DNA of 64,000 nucleotides from Oceanobacillus damuensis. Lineage in GTDB: Bacteria > Bacillota > Bacilli > Bacillales > Amphibacillaceae. Below, piece by piece: positions 19,361 through 28,004 of the stretch. A model generated the notes under the pieces. It was not told the origin of the DNA. It saw only the letters and a list, made by a program, of their open reading frames with translations, and ran no database searches. The stretch covers positions 1 to 64,000 of the forward strand of contig NZ_KV392043.1 of NCBI RefSeq assembly GCF_001618145.1, given 5' to 3'. Numbering within the stretch: the first letter of the stretch is position 1; every line of letters begins with the position of its first letter. The position numbers and the translations under genes are program-made.

Positions 19361-20398
19361 TTGAGGTTATTAAAAATGATGTTGTTCTCTATTTTAATTT
19401 TGTCATTAGTTGCTTGTGGTGGGGCTGACGAATCTTCTACTAGTGAAGGTTCAAGCGACTCGGGGTCAGAAGAAGAGAAAATTGTAATAAGGGCTGCAAA
19501 TTATAAAAACGAAAAGGAAATAACAAGCCTTGCATTAGATAAGTTTGCTGAAGAAGTGGAGAGGTTATCGGAAGGAAGAGTTGAGATAGATCCTTATCAT
19601 AATGCAGAACTAGGAGACGAGGCTGACAGTATAGAGCGAATTCTCGCTGGATCAATTGAAATGGGGGAGGTTGGAAGTAGTGGCTTATCTCAGTTTGGAA
19701 TGAATGCTACACCAATTAATGAACTACCATATTTGTTTGATGATTTCGCAGATTTTAGGGAAATTCTAAACAATGAAGAAGTAAGAGGGTTACTAAGTGA
19801 AAATTTAGAAAATAATGGGATGAAATTACTTGCTTTTAGATACCATGGCGCGTCACATATAATGTCTACTTCTCCGTTAGAATCCATTGAGGACTATAAA
19901 GGTAGAGATTTTAGAGCGCCTGAATTTGATATAACAATTGAATTGTTAAAATCATGGGGTGGTTCTCCTAATGTTATTCCATATACAGAAGTTTATAATG
20001 CTCTCCAAACAGGTGTTGTTGAAGGGTATACAGCAACTTTAACAGCAACATTATCAGAAAGAACATACGAAGTTGCAAATAATCTAAATATGACTAATCA
20101 CATGTATACTCCGTCATATCTTGTTATGAATAAAGATTACTTTGAGAGTTTTTCTTCAGATGTTCAGGAAATACTGCTTGAGGCGGCGAAAATTTCTGAA
20201 GACTACCAAATAGGATTAGCAGAGGATCAGGAAGAAAAGGACTTACAACAATTGGAAGCTGAAGGTGTAAACATTGTTAAGTATGATGATCTTACTCCAT
20301 TTAAAGAGGCTATAGCTGATAAAAGACAAGGCCTAGCTGAAGCGATGGGACCAGAGGCAGTAGAACTCTATGAAACTATCTTAAAAATAAACGAATAA
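19361..20398 (+). CDS. TRAP transporter substrate-binding lipoprotein (DctP family)
   Basis: DctP-type proteins bind carboxylate ligands outside the cell and hand them to the DctQM membrane pair. A lipoprotein signal ends at LVACGG (lipobox). The body has the family block NALQTGVVEGYTATLTATLSE and an Arg-bearing segment SPLESIEDYKGRDFRAPE. The conserved ligand-carboxylate Arg is expected near this region. The start is TTG at 19361 after GGGGG. An ATG five codons in is also possible. The ligand is likely an organic or sugar acid. It is followed by a stable hairpin, then dctQ and dctM. Confidence 0.92.
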   Translation: MRLLKMMLFSILILSLVACGGADESSTSEGSSDSGSEEEKIVIRAANYKNEKEITSLALDKFAEEVERLSEGRVEIDPYHNAELGDEADSIERILAGSIEMGEVGSSGLSQFGMNATPINELPYLFDDFADFREILNNEEVRGLLSENLENNGMKLLAFRYHGASHIMSTSPLESIEDYKGRDFRAPEFDITIELLKSWGGSPNVIPYTEVYNALQTGVVEGYTATLTATLSERTYEVANNLNMTNHMYTPSYLVMNKDYFESFSSDVQEILLEAAKISEDYQIGLAEDQEEKDLQQLEAEGVNIVKYDDLTPFKEAIADKRQGLAEAMGPEAVELYETILKINE

Positions 20399-20403
20399 TG
20401 AAA

Positions 20404-20426
20404 TCGCCAGGGCAACTCCCTGGCGA
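20404..20426 (+). other. Intercistronic hairpin between dctP and dctQ
   Basis: TCGCCAGGG (20404-20412) and CCCTGGCGA (20418-20426) form a perfect nine-pair stem with loop CAACT and no T-run. Such hairpins after binding-protein genes often protect the 5' mRNA and raise binding-protein level over the membrane subunits. Role inferred. Confidence 0.6.
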
Positions 20427-20499
20427 ATTCAGGTTTATCTTTTGATACGAAAAGACTGTTATATTTTTACCAAAGTCAAGATTAGAAAGGAGCGTTACA

Positions 20500-20973
20500 T
20501 TGAATTACTTTAATAAAATTAAAAGTGTGTATACAACTTTCGTGGAATATAGTGCCTTTATTCTTTTAACTACAATAGTAGTCTCGGTATTATATGGTAT
20601 TTTAAGTAGAACCCTTACCTTTTTACCATTTGTTGTTTGGACAGAAGAGTTATCTAGATTTAGCATCATCACGTTGGTTTTCCTGGTTTCGGGTTTGTCT
20701 ATACGAAAAGGAATACATGTGGGTTTAGATTTACTATTAGAAAAGATAACCGGGGTATGGAATAAAATAATAACGACAATTATAAACATTTTAGTTATCG
20801 CATTACTAAGTATTATAATGATCGTTACATTTGAATATATGGGTACTACAAGTCAAATTTCACCGGCACTTAAAATGCCTATCTCTTACCTTTATATATT
20901 TGTTGTTATCGGTATGGCGCTAATGATCATTGAATTATTCTGTCTTACAACTTTGAAATGGAGGGAGGAGTAG
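20500..20973 (+). CDS. TRAP transporter small permease (DctQ family)
   Basis: A 157-residue protein with four hydrophobic helices (about 14-36, 48-68, 85-107, 124-146) and the family segment FVVWTEELSRFSIITLVFLVSGLSIRKG (read as EELSRF...RKG). It starts at TTG 20500 after AGAAAGGAG. The stop lies five bases before the dctM start and inside its ribosome site, so the two are coupled. Confidence 0.9.
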   Translation: MNYFNKIKSVYTTFVEYSAFILLTTIVVSVLYGILSRTLTFLPFVVWTEELSRFSIITLVFLVSGLSIRKGIHVGLDLLLEKITGVWNKIITTIINILVIALLSIIMIVTFEYMGTTSQISPALKMPISYLYIFVVIGMALMIIELFCLTTLKWREE

Positions 20974-20978
20974 TTTAC

Positions 20979-22262
20979 ATGGAATTATTATTGTTATTTG
21001 GGTTAATGTTAGTGCTTATCTTTTTTGGGATGCCTGTGGTTTTTAGCATTGGATTATCTGCATTTGTTGTAATACTTTTATTGGGTAATATTCCACTATC
21101 AATTATTCCTTCTTTACTTATTTCTGAATTAAATTCATTTACGTTTGTTGCAATACCACTTTTTATTTTAGCTGGAGAATTATTAAATGAAGGTTCACTT
21201 ACGGATAAAATTGTCAGTTTCTCAAAAGCATTAGTTGGAAGTGTGCGTGGAGGACTAGCACATGTTAACGTTGTAGCAAGTATGTTATTTGGTGGAATTT
21301 CAGGTTCTACAACAGCTGATACAGCCGCAATAGGTCCTGTTTTGATTCCTTCTATGGTAAAGTCCGGTTACCATAGAGATTTTAGTGTTTCTCTAACAGT
21401 AACCTCTTCTACTATAGGTGGTATCATACCTCCTAGTATTATGATGATTATACTTGGTGCTCTAACAGGACAATCTATAGGTCAATTGTTTTTAGGTGGA
21501 ATAATACCCGGTATCATAATAGGTGCAGGTTTACTAATTACAAGTTACTTAATCTGTATAAAGAGGGATTATAAAGAGAAAGAACCTTTTTCTTGGCCAA
21601 AAGTCAAGGAGACAGGTAAAAAGGCAATTTGGGCAACATTAGTTCCTTTAGCTATCATTTTAGGAATCACTACAGGGACAACAACCGCATCAGAGGCAGG
21701 GGTCTTGGCTGTAGTATTATCCTTATTTATAGGAGTTTTTATATACAAAGAAATTAATTCCTTTGCTAAATTAAAAAAGGTATGTGTTAATACCGCACTA
21801 ACTTCATCCATGGTTATGTTACTGTTAGCATTCTCTACATTATTTGCAGAGGTCCTATTTAGATTGAGGTTTCAAGAACAAGTATCGGCCTTTTTGCAAT
21901 CTCTTACGACGGATCCATTTCTGATTATTTTATTATTAGTTCTTTTTATTTTCATAATAGGTATGTTTATTGATACAGTAGTCATCCTAATGTTATTTTC
22001 TCTTCCATTTATGCAGATAGCGGTGGACTTTGGATTTGATCCGATTCATTTTGGGTTAATCATGATTATGACGTCTTTTATTAGTGCGTTAACTCCTCCG
22101 GTTGGGGTGCTCTTATTTTTAGGATGTGCAATCGGAGAAATAAGTGTAATGAAAGTGCTGAGAATACATTCAGTATTTATCGCAACACTTTTTATAGTAG
22201 TGTTACTAGTTGTTATATTCCCTGGTCTGGTTACATTTCTTCCTCATAACTTTATGGATTAA
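20979..22262 (+). CDS. TRAP transporter large permease (DctM family)
   Basis: The 427-residue membrane protein has about twelve hydrophobic segments. It carries PLFILAGELLNEG, FGGISGSTTADTAAIGPV, IGGIIPPSIMMII, and PPVGVLLFLGCAIG, all DctM signatures. The ATG at 20979 follows GGGAGGAG. An upstream in-frame start at 20958 lies inside dctQ without a ribosome site. DctM carries the sodium-coupled transport path. A second, truncated dctM 3' end lies after the IlvD gene. Confidence 0.93.
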   Translation: MELLLLFGLMLVLIFFGMPVVFSIGLSAFVVILLLGNIPLSIIPSLLISELNSFTFVAIPLFILAGELLNEGSLTDKIVSFSKALVGSVRGGLAHVNVVASMLFGGISGSTTADTAAIGPVLIPSMVKSGYHRDFSVSLTVTSSTIGGIIPPSIMMIILGALTGQSIGQLFLGGIIPGIIIGAGLLITSYLICIKRDYKEKEPFSWPKVKETGKKAIWATLVPLAIILGITTGTTTASEAGVLAVVLSLFIGVFIYKEINSFAKLKKVCVNTALTSSMVMLLLAFSTLFAEVLFRLRFQEQVSAFLQSLTTDPFLIILLLVLFIFIIGMFIDTVVILMLFSLPFMQIAVDFGFDPIHFGLIMIMTSFISALTPPVGVLLFLGCAIGEISVMKVLRIHSVFIATLFIVVLLVVIFPGLVTFLPHNFMD

Positions 22263-22488
22263 CTTTAAATGCTTCTTAGAGTTACTAATTTATATAGGAA
22301 CACTTTTTTAAGAAATTAATTCCATCTATATATCCCTGTCTCCCAACGTTAAAAATAAAAGGAATATATTGAAAGCAACTAATTAGAGGTAAGGTTAACT
22401 TTACAATAATTGTAATATTAAATCTATAATACAATAAACTATTAAATTAATACTGATACTGTACCTATTCAATATTGGAGGGTGAGTT

Positions 22489-23562
22489 ATGAATGCATTT
22501 AATAAAGTACGTCTTGGAATTATAGGTACTGGTTCAATAGGCACTATTCATATGAAACAATTTAGTGAATTACCTGATGTTGAATTAACAGCAGTAATGA
22601 ATAATACATTATCTATTGCTAGGGAACGTGCAAAGAAATTTGGTATTAAAAAAGTCTATTCCAATAGTAGGGATCTTATTCAAGATGTACATGTAGATGC
22701 TGTTATTATTGCAACGCCAAATAAGTTTCATTCAGAAATGGCGACTCAAGCACTTAAAGCAGGTAAACATGTACTATTAGAAAAACCTATGGGGATGAAT
22801 GCTGATGATTCAAAAGATATTGTACATGTATTAAAGGATTCAAAAAAGGTCTTCATGTTAGGACATCATAGAAGATGGGATCCCTTCATAATGAAAGCAA
22901 AAGAGTTTATTGATAAAGGAGCATTAGGTCATATTTATTATGTCAAGACAGGATACATACGTCGTAAGGGAATTCCGGGGTGGGGAAGTTGGTTTACGCA
23001 GAAAAAAGATTCCGGTGGCGGCGCTTTAATGGATATTGGTGTTCATATGCTTGACCTAGCAATTTGGATGATGGGGGAAATTAAACCTATTTCAGTTTAT
23101 GGTACTGTTTTTTCAGAACTTGGTACTTTTAAAAAAGGAATAGGTTCTTGGGGAAAGCAAAATTGGAATGGTTATTTTGATGTTGATGAATTAGCTTCTG
23201 CTCAAATTAAAATGGATAATGGCTCCGTTTTAAATTTAGAGGTAAGTTGGGCGGCGCATACAGAAACCGATAATGCTCCATTTATACATTTAATGGGAAC
23301 AAAGGGTGGAATCTCCGTGAGAGAACACAAGGGCGTTTTCATGACAGAGTTATTGGACCATAAATCTGACATTAACTTCGAACTCCCCAAATTAGACGAA
23401 GGACCACGAAAAAGAATGAGCCAACATTTCATTGATTGTATTCGTAAAGAGGAAAAACCTATTACATCTGCAATGTCCGGGTTATTGAATAACATGGTTA
23501 TTGACGCAATTTATCGGTCTTCTTATACAGGGAGTGAAGTAAAATTAAATGTGGATATGTAA
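22489..23562 (+). CDS. Gfo/Idh/MocA family oxidoreductase
   Basis: Family members oxidise or reduce sugar or polyol hydroxyls with NAD(P). The Rossmann motif GIIGTGSIGTIH is at residues 10-21. The catalytic-lysine motif LLEKPMGMN is near 95-103, and the C-terminal domain contains GGGALMDIGVHMLDLAIW with the conserved Asp-x-x-x-His. Length 357. GGAGGG precedes the ATG. It is placed directly before the sugar-acid dehydratase, so it may make the acid (via a lactone) that the dehydratase uses. Substrate unknown. Confidence 0.88.
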   Translation: MNAFNKVRLGIIGTGSIGTIHMKQFSELPDVELTAVMNNTLSIARERAKKFGIKKVYSNSRDLIQDVHVDAVIIATPNKFHSEMATQALKAGKHVLLEKPMGMNADDSKDIVHVLKDSKKVFMLGHHRRWDPFIMKAKEFIDKGALGHIYYVKTGYIRRKGIPGWGSWFTQKKDSGGGALMDIGVHMLDLAIWMMGEIKPISVYGTVFSELGTFKKGIGSWGKQNWNGYFDVDELASAQIKMDNGSVLNLEVSWAAHTETDNAPFIHLMGTKGGISVREHKGVFMTELLDHKSDINFELPKLDEGPRKRMSQHFIDCIRKEEKPITSAMSGLLNNMVIDAIYRSSYTGSEVKLNVDM

Positions 23563-23622
23563 GAAGTAACAAAGTTGATTAGTTATTGGAGGGTTTCATA
23601 TTTAATGGGCGGAGGGATAAAA

Positions 23623-25329
23623 GTGAAAAAAAGGCATACTTCATACGGAGATGAAGGCTTTAGTAAATTTATTAAAATGGCTTTTCAGAGAAACCTTGGA
23701 TTTGATAAAAAAGACTTTGACAAGCCGATTATCGGAATTTGCAATACTTACAGTGAAGTGAATCGTTGTCATTCACATGTACAACCAATGGTCCAAGCGA
23801 TAAAAAGTGGGGTATTAATGGCAGGAGGAATCCCTCTTGAATTTCCAACTATCTCTATAGGGGAGATGTTTACAAGTCCGACTACAATGTTATACAGAAA
23901 TTTAGTTGCTATGGATACAGAAGAAATGATCTCTGCTCAACCAATTGACGGAGTGGTATTAATAGGAGGGTGTGATAAAATGGCACCCGCTCAATTAATG
24001 GGAGCTGCTAGCGCGAATAAACCTGCAATTTTATTTACTGGTGGTCCAATGGAAAATGGCGAATATAATGGCACAACTTTAGGGGCGTGTTCGGATTGCC
24101 GTTATTTTTGGCAAGAATACAAAGCAGGTCAAGTTTCAGAAGAAGAAATTAATAATATTAATTCACAATTAGCCCCTACATCAGGTCATTGTATGGTAAT
24201 GGGATCAGCAAGTACTATTTCTACTTGTGCAGAAGCAATGGGAATGATGTTGCCTGGTGCTGCAGCTGCTCCTGCAACGGTAAACGAGAGAATGAGGTTA
24301 GCGAAAGAGACAGGGAAAAGCATTGTGAATTTAGTAGAAAAAAATATCAGACCTTCTCAGATACTGACAAAAGAAGCATTTGACAACGGTATTCGTGCAC
24401 TTATGGCAGTTGGGGGTTCTTCAAACACCGTTATTCATTTAATAGCGATTGCAAGAAGGCTAGGAATTAATTTGAACCTAGAACGTTTTAATAAACTCAG
24501 TGAAACGACACCTTTCTTGGCAAATTTAAGGCCTGCAGGTGAATATCAAATGCAAGACTTTTATCATGCTGGTGGGGTTCAAACTCTACTAAAAGAAATA
24601 TTTTCGTTATTAAATTTAGATGAAATGACTGTAACTGGTTCTGCTTTAAGGGAAAATCTCAAAGATGTAGAAGTCAACCCTGTTTATAGACACATTATTA
24701 AACCTATTGATAAGCCAATACATAAATATGGTGGAATCAAAGTTTTATATGGAAACTTATCACCACAAGGTTCTATTATAAAACCTAAAGCTATTATAGA
24801 TCAAAATTTACTTAAGCATAAAGGAAAGGCTGTTGTTTTTAAATCTATTAACGAAATGGAAAGTCGCATTAATGATCCTAATCTTGATGTAGATAAAGAA
24901 AGTGTACTGGTTTTACAAAATGCTGGTCCGGTTGGTGCGCCGGGGATGCCTGAGGCTGGTATGATTCCAATTCCTGAGAAATTATTAAAAAAAGGTATTA
25001 GGGATATGGTACGCATTTCAGATTGTAGAATGAGTGGTACAGCATTTGGTACTGTCGTTCTTCATGTAGCTCCTGAGGCAGCTGTTGGAGGGGTAATTGG
25101 ATTAGTTAAGGATGGAGATATTATTGAACTAGATATCGATAAAGGGCAATTGAATGTTTTGATTACAGAAAAGGAATTAGAAAGTCGAAAAGACCGTTTC
25201 ATTCCTCCTAACTTCAATGACTTTGATAGAGGATATCCATTGCTATATAGAAAACATGTGTTACAAGCAGACCAAGGTTGTGACTTTGATTTCCTCCTCC
25301 CTCCTCCTTCAAAGATTAAAGGAACTTAA
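23623..25329 (+). CDS. IlvD/Edd-family sugar-acid dehydratase
   Basis: The family removes water from dihydroxy acids using an Fe-S cluster to give 2-keto-3-deoxy acids. The three expected cysteines are present: CNTYSEV (Cys40), GGCDKMAPAQ (Cys117) and SGHCMVMGSAS (Cys190). The 73-residue distance between the last two equals that in pentonate dehydratases. The C-terminal half has APGMPEAGMIPIP and ISDCRMSGTAFG. I chose GTG at 23623, seven bases after GGAGG. The TTG at 23575 is open but gives an atypical start. It resembles pentonate/hexonate dehydratases more than IlvD itself. It follows the Gfo/Idh gene and feeds naturally into the DapA-family enzyme. Confidence 0.88.
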   Translation: MKKRHTSYGDEGFSKFIKMAFQRNLGFDKKDFDKPIIGICNTYSEVNRCHSHVQPMVQAIKSGVLMAGGIPLEFPTISIGEMFTSPTTMLYRNLVAMDTEEMISAQPIDGVVLIGGCDKMAPAQLMGAASANKPAILFTGGPMENGEYNGTTLGACSDCRYFWQEYKAGQVSEEEINNINSQLAPTSGHCMVMGSASTISTCAEAMGMMLPGAAAAPATVNERMRLAKETGKSIVNLVEKNIRPSQILTKEAFDNGIRALMAVGGSSNTVIHLIAIARRLGINLNLERFNKLSETTPFLANLRPAGEYQMQDFYHAGGVQTLLKEIFSLLNLDEMTVTGSALRENLKDVEVNPVYRHIIKPIDKPIHKYGGIKVLYGNLSPQGSIIKPKAIIDQNLLKHKGKAVVFKSINEMESRINDPNLDVDKESVLVLQNAGPVGAPGMPEAGMIPIPEKLLKKGIRDMVRISDCRMSGTAFGTVVLHVAPEAAVGGVIGLVKDGDIIELDIDKGQLNVLITEKELESRKDRFIPPNFNDFDRGYPLLYRKHVLQADQGCDFDFLLPPPSKIKGT

Positions 25330-25330
25330 A

Positions 25331-25390
25331 GTACATTCAATGTTTGTGGAAACACTTTTTGTAGTTGTTTTATTAGTTATGTATTACTGA
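25331..25390 (+). pseudogene. Truncated copy of a dctM 3' end
   Basis: Directly after the IlvD stop, a frame of 19 codons reads VHSMFVETLFVVVLLVMYY and stops. It aligns with the end of the intact DctM at 22172-22225 (IHSVFIATLFIVVLLVVIF) with 11 of 18 identical residues and roughly three-quarters identical bases. There is no start codon, and nothing upstream of it survives. It is a relic of another TRAP permease gene. Confidence 0.7.
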
Positions 25391-25449
25391 ACAATTTGCA
25401 CAATTATTTTTTTCAATAATTTAAAACAAAGAAATAATCAGAAAATTGC

Positions 25450-25478
25450 TTGACAAATAATCCCTAGTATACTAACAT
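25450..25478 (+). promoter_or_regulatory. Promoter of the dapA-like/CoA-transferase/ALDH/ADH operon
   Basis: TTGACA (25450-25455), 17-base spacer and TAACAT (25473-25478). The palindromic operator at 25487-25514 begins nine bases later and would cover +1. Confidence 0.65.
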
Positions 25479-25486
25479 AAAAATTA

Positions 25487-25514
25487 ACCGATTGAATCGT
25501 TTCAATTAATCGGT
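25487..25514 (+). promoter_or_regulatory. Candidate LacI-family operator (site 2)
   Basis: A nested palindrome: outer arms ACCGATT (25487-25493) and AATCGGT (25508-25514), inner box TTGAATCGTTTCAA (25492-25505) centred on CG, as is usual for LacI-family operators. The 11 bases ATTGAATCGTT recur in reverse complement at 15411-15421. It lies at the transcription start of the operon that ends just before the LacI-family gene. Confidence 0.65.
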
Positions 25515-25536
25515 AAAAAGAAAAGGAGAATGTAAA

Positions 25537-26466
25537 ATGAAGAAGTTTAGCTTTAAGGATGGAATTATTGGTGCAACAATTACCCCTTTTGATAATGACT
25601 TTAATGTTGATGAGGTTAGTTTAAGGAAATTAGTTGAGTATAATTTAAAAGGTTCACGTGTTAAAGGTTTAGTATGTAATGCATTTGCGGGTGAAACGTT
25701 TTATTTAACTTCAGAAGAAAGAAAAAGAATTATTGAAATTATGGTAGATCAGGTTGATGGTCGTGTTCCAGTTGTAGCAGGTATTTGGGCGGAAGGAATT
25801 AAAGATGTAATAAGAGAAACTGAAATAGCAGAAGAGGCAGGGGCTGATGTAAGTTTATTATTCCAACCATTCTCTTTTGCAAGAGGGGTAGATCAAACAC
25901 CTGAGGTATCTGTAAGGTTTCACAAGATTATTGCAGAATCTACAAATTTACCAATTATTGCTTTCCAAACTCGTGTTAATTCCGGTACCCATGTAGATTC
26001 TGAAACACTTGCAGAAATAAGTAAAATAGACAAAGTAATCGGTATCAAATATGCACAGTTTGATATGGAAAAATTCAATGCAGATGTTAAGGCGGTTAAA
26101 GAAGTTGGTCATCAAGCAGAAATACTTACAGGTATTGATACAGTTCTAGCACCAAGTATGTATCCATCTGATGGAGGTCTGCTAGGGTTAACGAGTGCGA
26201 CTCCTAACTTTCTTAGTGAATTAATGGATTTAGTAAAAGCTGGGGACATGAAAGCTGCGATGGATTTAGAGGCAAAATATTACGACCTTGTTTCTTCTAT
26301 TTATGTAAATCCAAAAACGGATATCCCGGCAAGATTAAAACAAATTCTTGTTGAGTTAGGAATTATTGAAACATCACATGTTAGAGAACCATTTAATCAA
26401 TTGAGCGAGGAAGAGAAGAGTAAGTTCTCTAGGCTTGTAAAAGAATTAAATAAAGAGGAGCTTTAA
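25537..26466 (+). CDS. DapA/NAL superfamily lyase or dehydratase
   Basis: These class I aldolase-fold enzymes form a Schiff base with pyruvate-type keto acids. The Schiff-base Lys171 is in VIGIKYAQF, 28 residues after position 143, exactly the spacing of Tyr133 and Lys161 in DHDPS. Here position 143 is Phe (IIAFQTR), so the usual general acid/base Tyr is missing. The G-T-T-G-E loop reads NAFAGETF. The 309-residue length is normal. In a sugar-acid pathway it could cleave or dehydrate a 2-keto-3-deoxy acid. It is not DHDPS. It overlaps nothing and lies two bases before the CoA-transferase. Confidence 0.85.
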   Translation: MKKFSFKDGIIGATITPFDNDFNVDEVSLRKLVEYNLKGSRVKGLVCNAFAGETFYLTSEERKRIIEIMVDQVDGRVPVVAGIWAEGIKDVIRETEIAEEAGADVSLLFQPFSFARGVDQTPEVSVRFHKIIAESTNLPIIAFQTRVNSGTHVDSETLAEISKIDKVIGIKYAQFDMEKFNADVKAVKEVGHQAEILTGIDTVLAPSMYPSDGGLLGLTSATPNFLSELMDLVKAGDMKAAMDLEAKYYDLVSSIYVNPKTDIPARLKQILVELGIIETSHVREPFNQLSEEEKSKFSRLVKELNKEEL

Positions 26467-26467
26467 A

Positions 26468-27991
26468 ATGAAACCAAACATTGTTTCTGCCAAAGAAGCT
26501 GCGGAAATGATAACGGATAATTCCACTATTACAATATGCGGATGTAATCAGTACGTTGTTCCAGAAGCGATATTAACCGCCCTTGAAAAACGTTTTTTAG
26601 AAACAGGAAAACCGAATAACCTGGTTGACTTTCATACCGTTGGGGTAGGTAGAGCTCCTGGGGCAGGGCTGGATCACTTAGCTCATGAAGGTTTGATTCG
26701 TAAAACAATTGGTAGTAGTTGGGATGCGGCTAAGCTAACGAAAATGATTGAGGAAGGCAAAATAGAGGGACATCAACTTCCTATGGGTGTTACGTACCAA
26801 CTATTACGAACTTTAGCGAATGGTAGTAAAGGATATTTAACTAAAGTTGGGTTAAGTGTTTTCCCTGACCCTCGAGTAGAAGGAACGGCACTCAATGAAA
26901 AAACCGAAAACAATATGGTTGAGATAGTAGAAGTTGATGGTGAGGAATATTTATTCTACAAGGCAACACCGATAGATTTTGCAATTATTAGAGGTACAAC
27001 AGCAGATACTGAAGGTAACATTAGCATGGAAAAAGAAGTGTTGTCTTTAGGGATTGTAGCACAAGCTCTTGCAACGAAAGCAAGTGGTGGGAAAGTTATT
27101 GTTCAAGTAGAAAGAATAGCTGAAGCTGGAACTATACCTACTAGATTGGTAGAAATCCCTGGCATGCTTGTAGATGCTGTTGTAGTAGATCCAGAGCAAC
27201 GTCAGTTATTAACACATGACGGTTATGATCCTTCTTTTGCTGGAGAAATTAAATCACCAGTTCCTGAAATATCAAAAGTACCTAAAGAAAAGCCTGCTCG
27301 TTACATTTTAAAGAGAGCAGCTAAGGAAATGGAAGGGTATAAGGTTGTTAATTTAGGTGCTGGAATGCCAAGAGAAATGCCACGAATTTCGTACGAAGAG
27401 GGAACTGAAAATGAACATATCTTTACCGTTGAACATGGGGCTTTAGGAGGAGTGAATCCAGGTGGATTATTCTTTGCATTACAACATAATCCAAGAATGT
27501 TAATTGATTCACCATCTCTATTTGATTTATATGATGCAGGTTTTCTAGATATTTCATACTTAGGTTTTGCAGAGATAGATAAAGAGGGGAATGTAAATGT
27601 ATCCAAATTTGGAGGCAGAGTACAGGGCTGTGGGGGGTTTGTAGATATAACGTACAAAACAAGAAAAATAGTATTCTGTGGGACATTTACCGCTGGCGGA
27701 TTAAATGCTAGTTTTGTGGAAGATAAAGTAACAATTAATCAAGAAGGAAAACACCAAAAATTTGTTGATCAAGTAGAACAAATAACATTTAGTGCAAAAA
27801 ATGCAATAGAAAAAGGACAGGAAATTTACTATGTAACAGAAAGATGTGTATTTCAATTAACGAATAAGGGATTCGAATTGATAGAAATTGCACCTGGAAT
27901 ATCTGTTGAGGAAGATATTTTACCTCATATGAGATTTAAACCAATCATTTCAGAACAATTGAAGACAATTGACTCATGTATTTATAGATAA
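26468..27991 (+). CDS. Class I acyl-CoA:acid CoA-transferase (fused alpha-beta, YdiF/PCT type)
   Basis: The 507-residue protein fuses both CoA-transferase halves, as in propionate/acetate CoA-transferases and E. coli YdiF (not the Bacillus YdiF). The N half has TITICGCNQYVVPEAIL. The C half has VVNLGAGMPREMPR and TVEHGALGGVNPGG, which contains the catalytic Glu that forms the glutamyl-CoA thioester. It starts two bases after the lyase and overlaps nothing real. The crotonase gene begins 13 bases after its stop. It is the second CoA-transferase of the cluster, from an unrelated class. Confidence 0.88.
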   Translation: MKPNIVSAKEAAEMITDNSTITICGCNQYVVPEAILTALEKRFLETGKPNNLVDFHTVGVGRAPGAGLDHLAHEGLIRKTIGSSWDAAKLTKMIEEGKIEGHQLPMGVTYQLLRTLANGSKGYLTKVGLSVFPDPRVEGTALNEKTENNMVEIVEVDGEEYLFYKATPIDFAIIRGTTADTEGNISMEKEVLSLGIVAQALATKASGGKVIVQVERIAEAGTIPTRLVEIPGMLVDAVVVDPEQRQLLTHDGYDPSFAGEIKSPVPEISKVPKEKPARYILKRAAKEMEGYKVVNLGAGMPREMPRISYEEGTENEHIFTVEHGALGGVNPGGLFFALQHNPRMLIDSPSLFDLYDAGFLDISYLGFAEIDKEGNVNVSKFGGRVQGCGGFVDITYKTRKIVFCGTFTAGGLNASFVEDKVTINQEGKHQKFVDQVEQITFSAKNAIEKGQEIYYVTERCVFQLTNKGFELIEIAPGISVEEDILPHMRFKPIISEQLKTIDSCIYR

Positions 27992-28004
27992 TGGAGGTGA
28001 TTTT

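Noticed and set aside
25331-25390. Independent short peptide gene after the dehydratase
   Set aside because: There is no start codon with a ribosome site, and the sequence aligns with the DctM C-terminus, so a gene relic explains it better.
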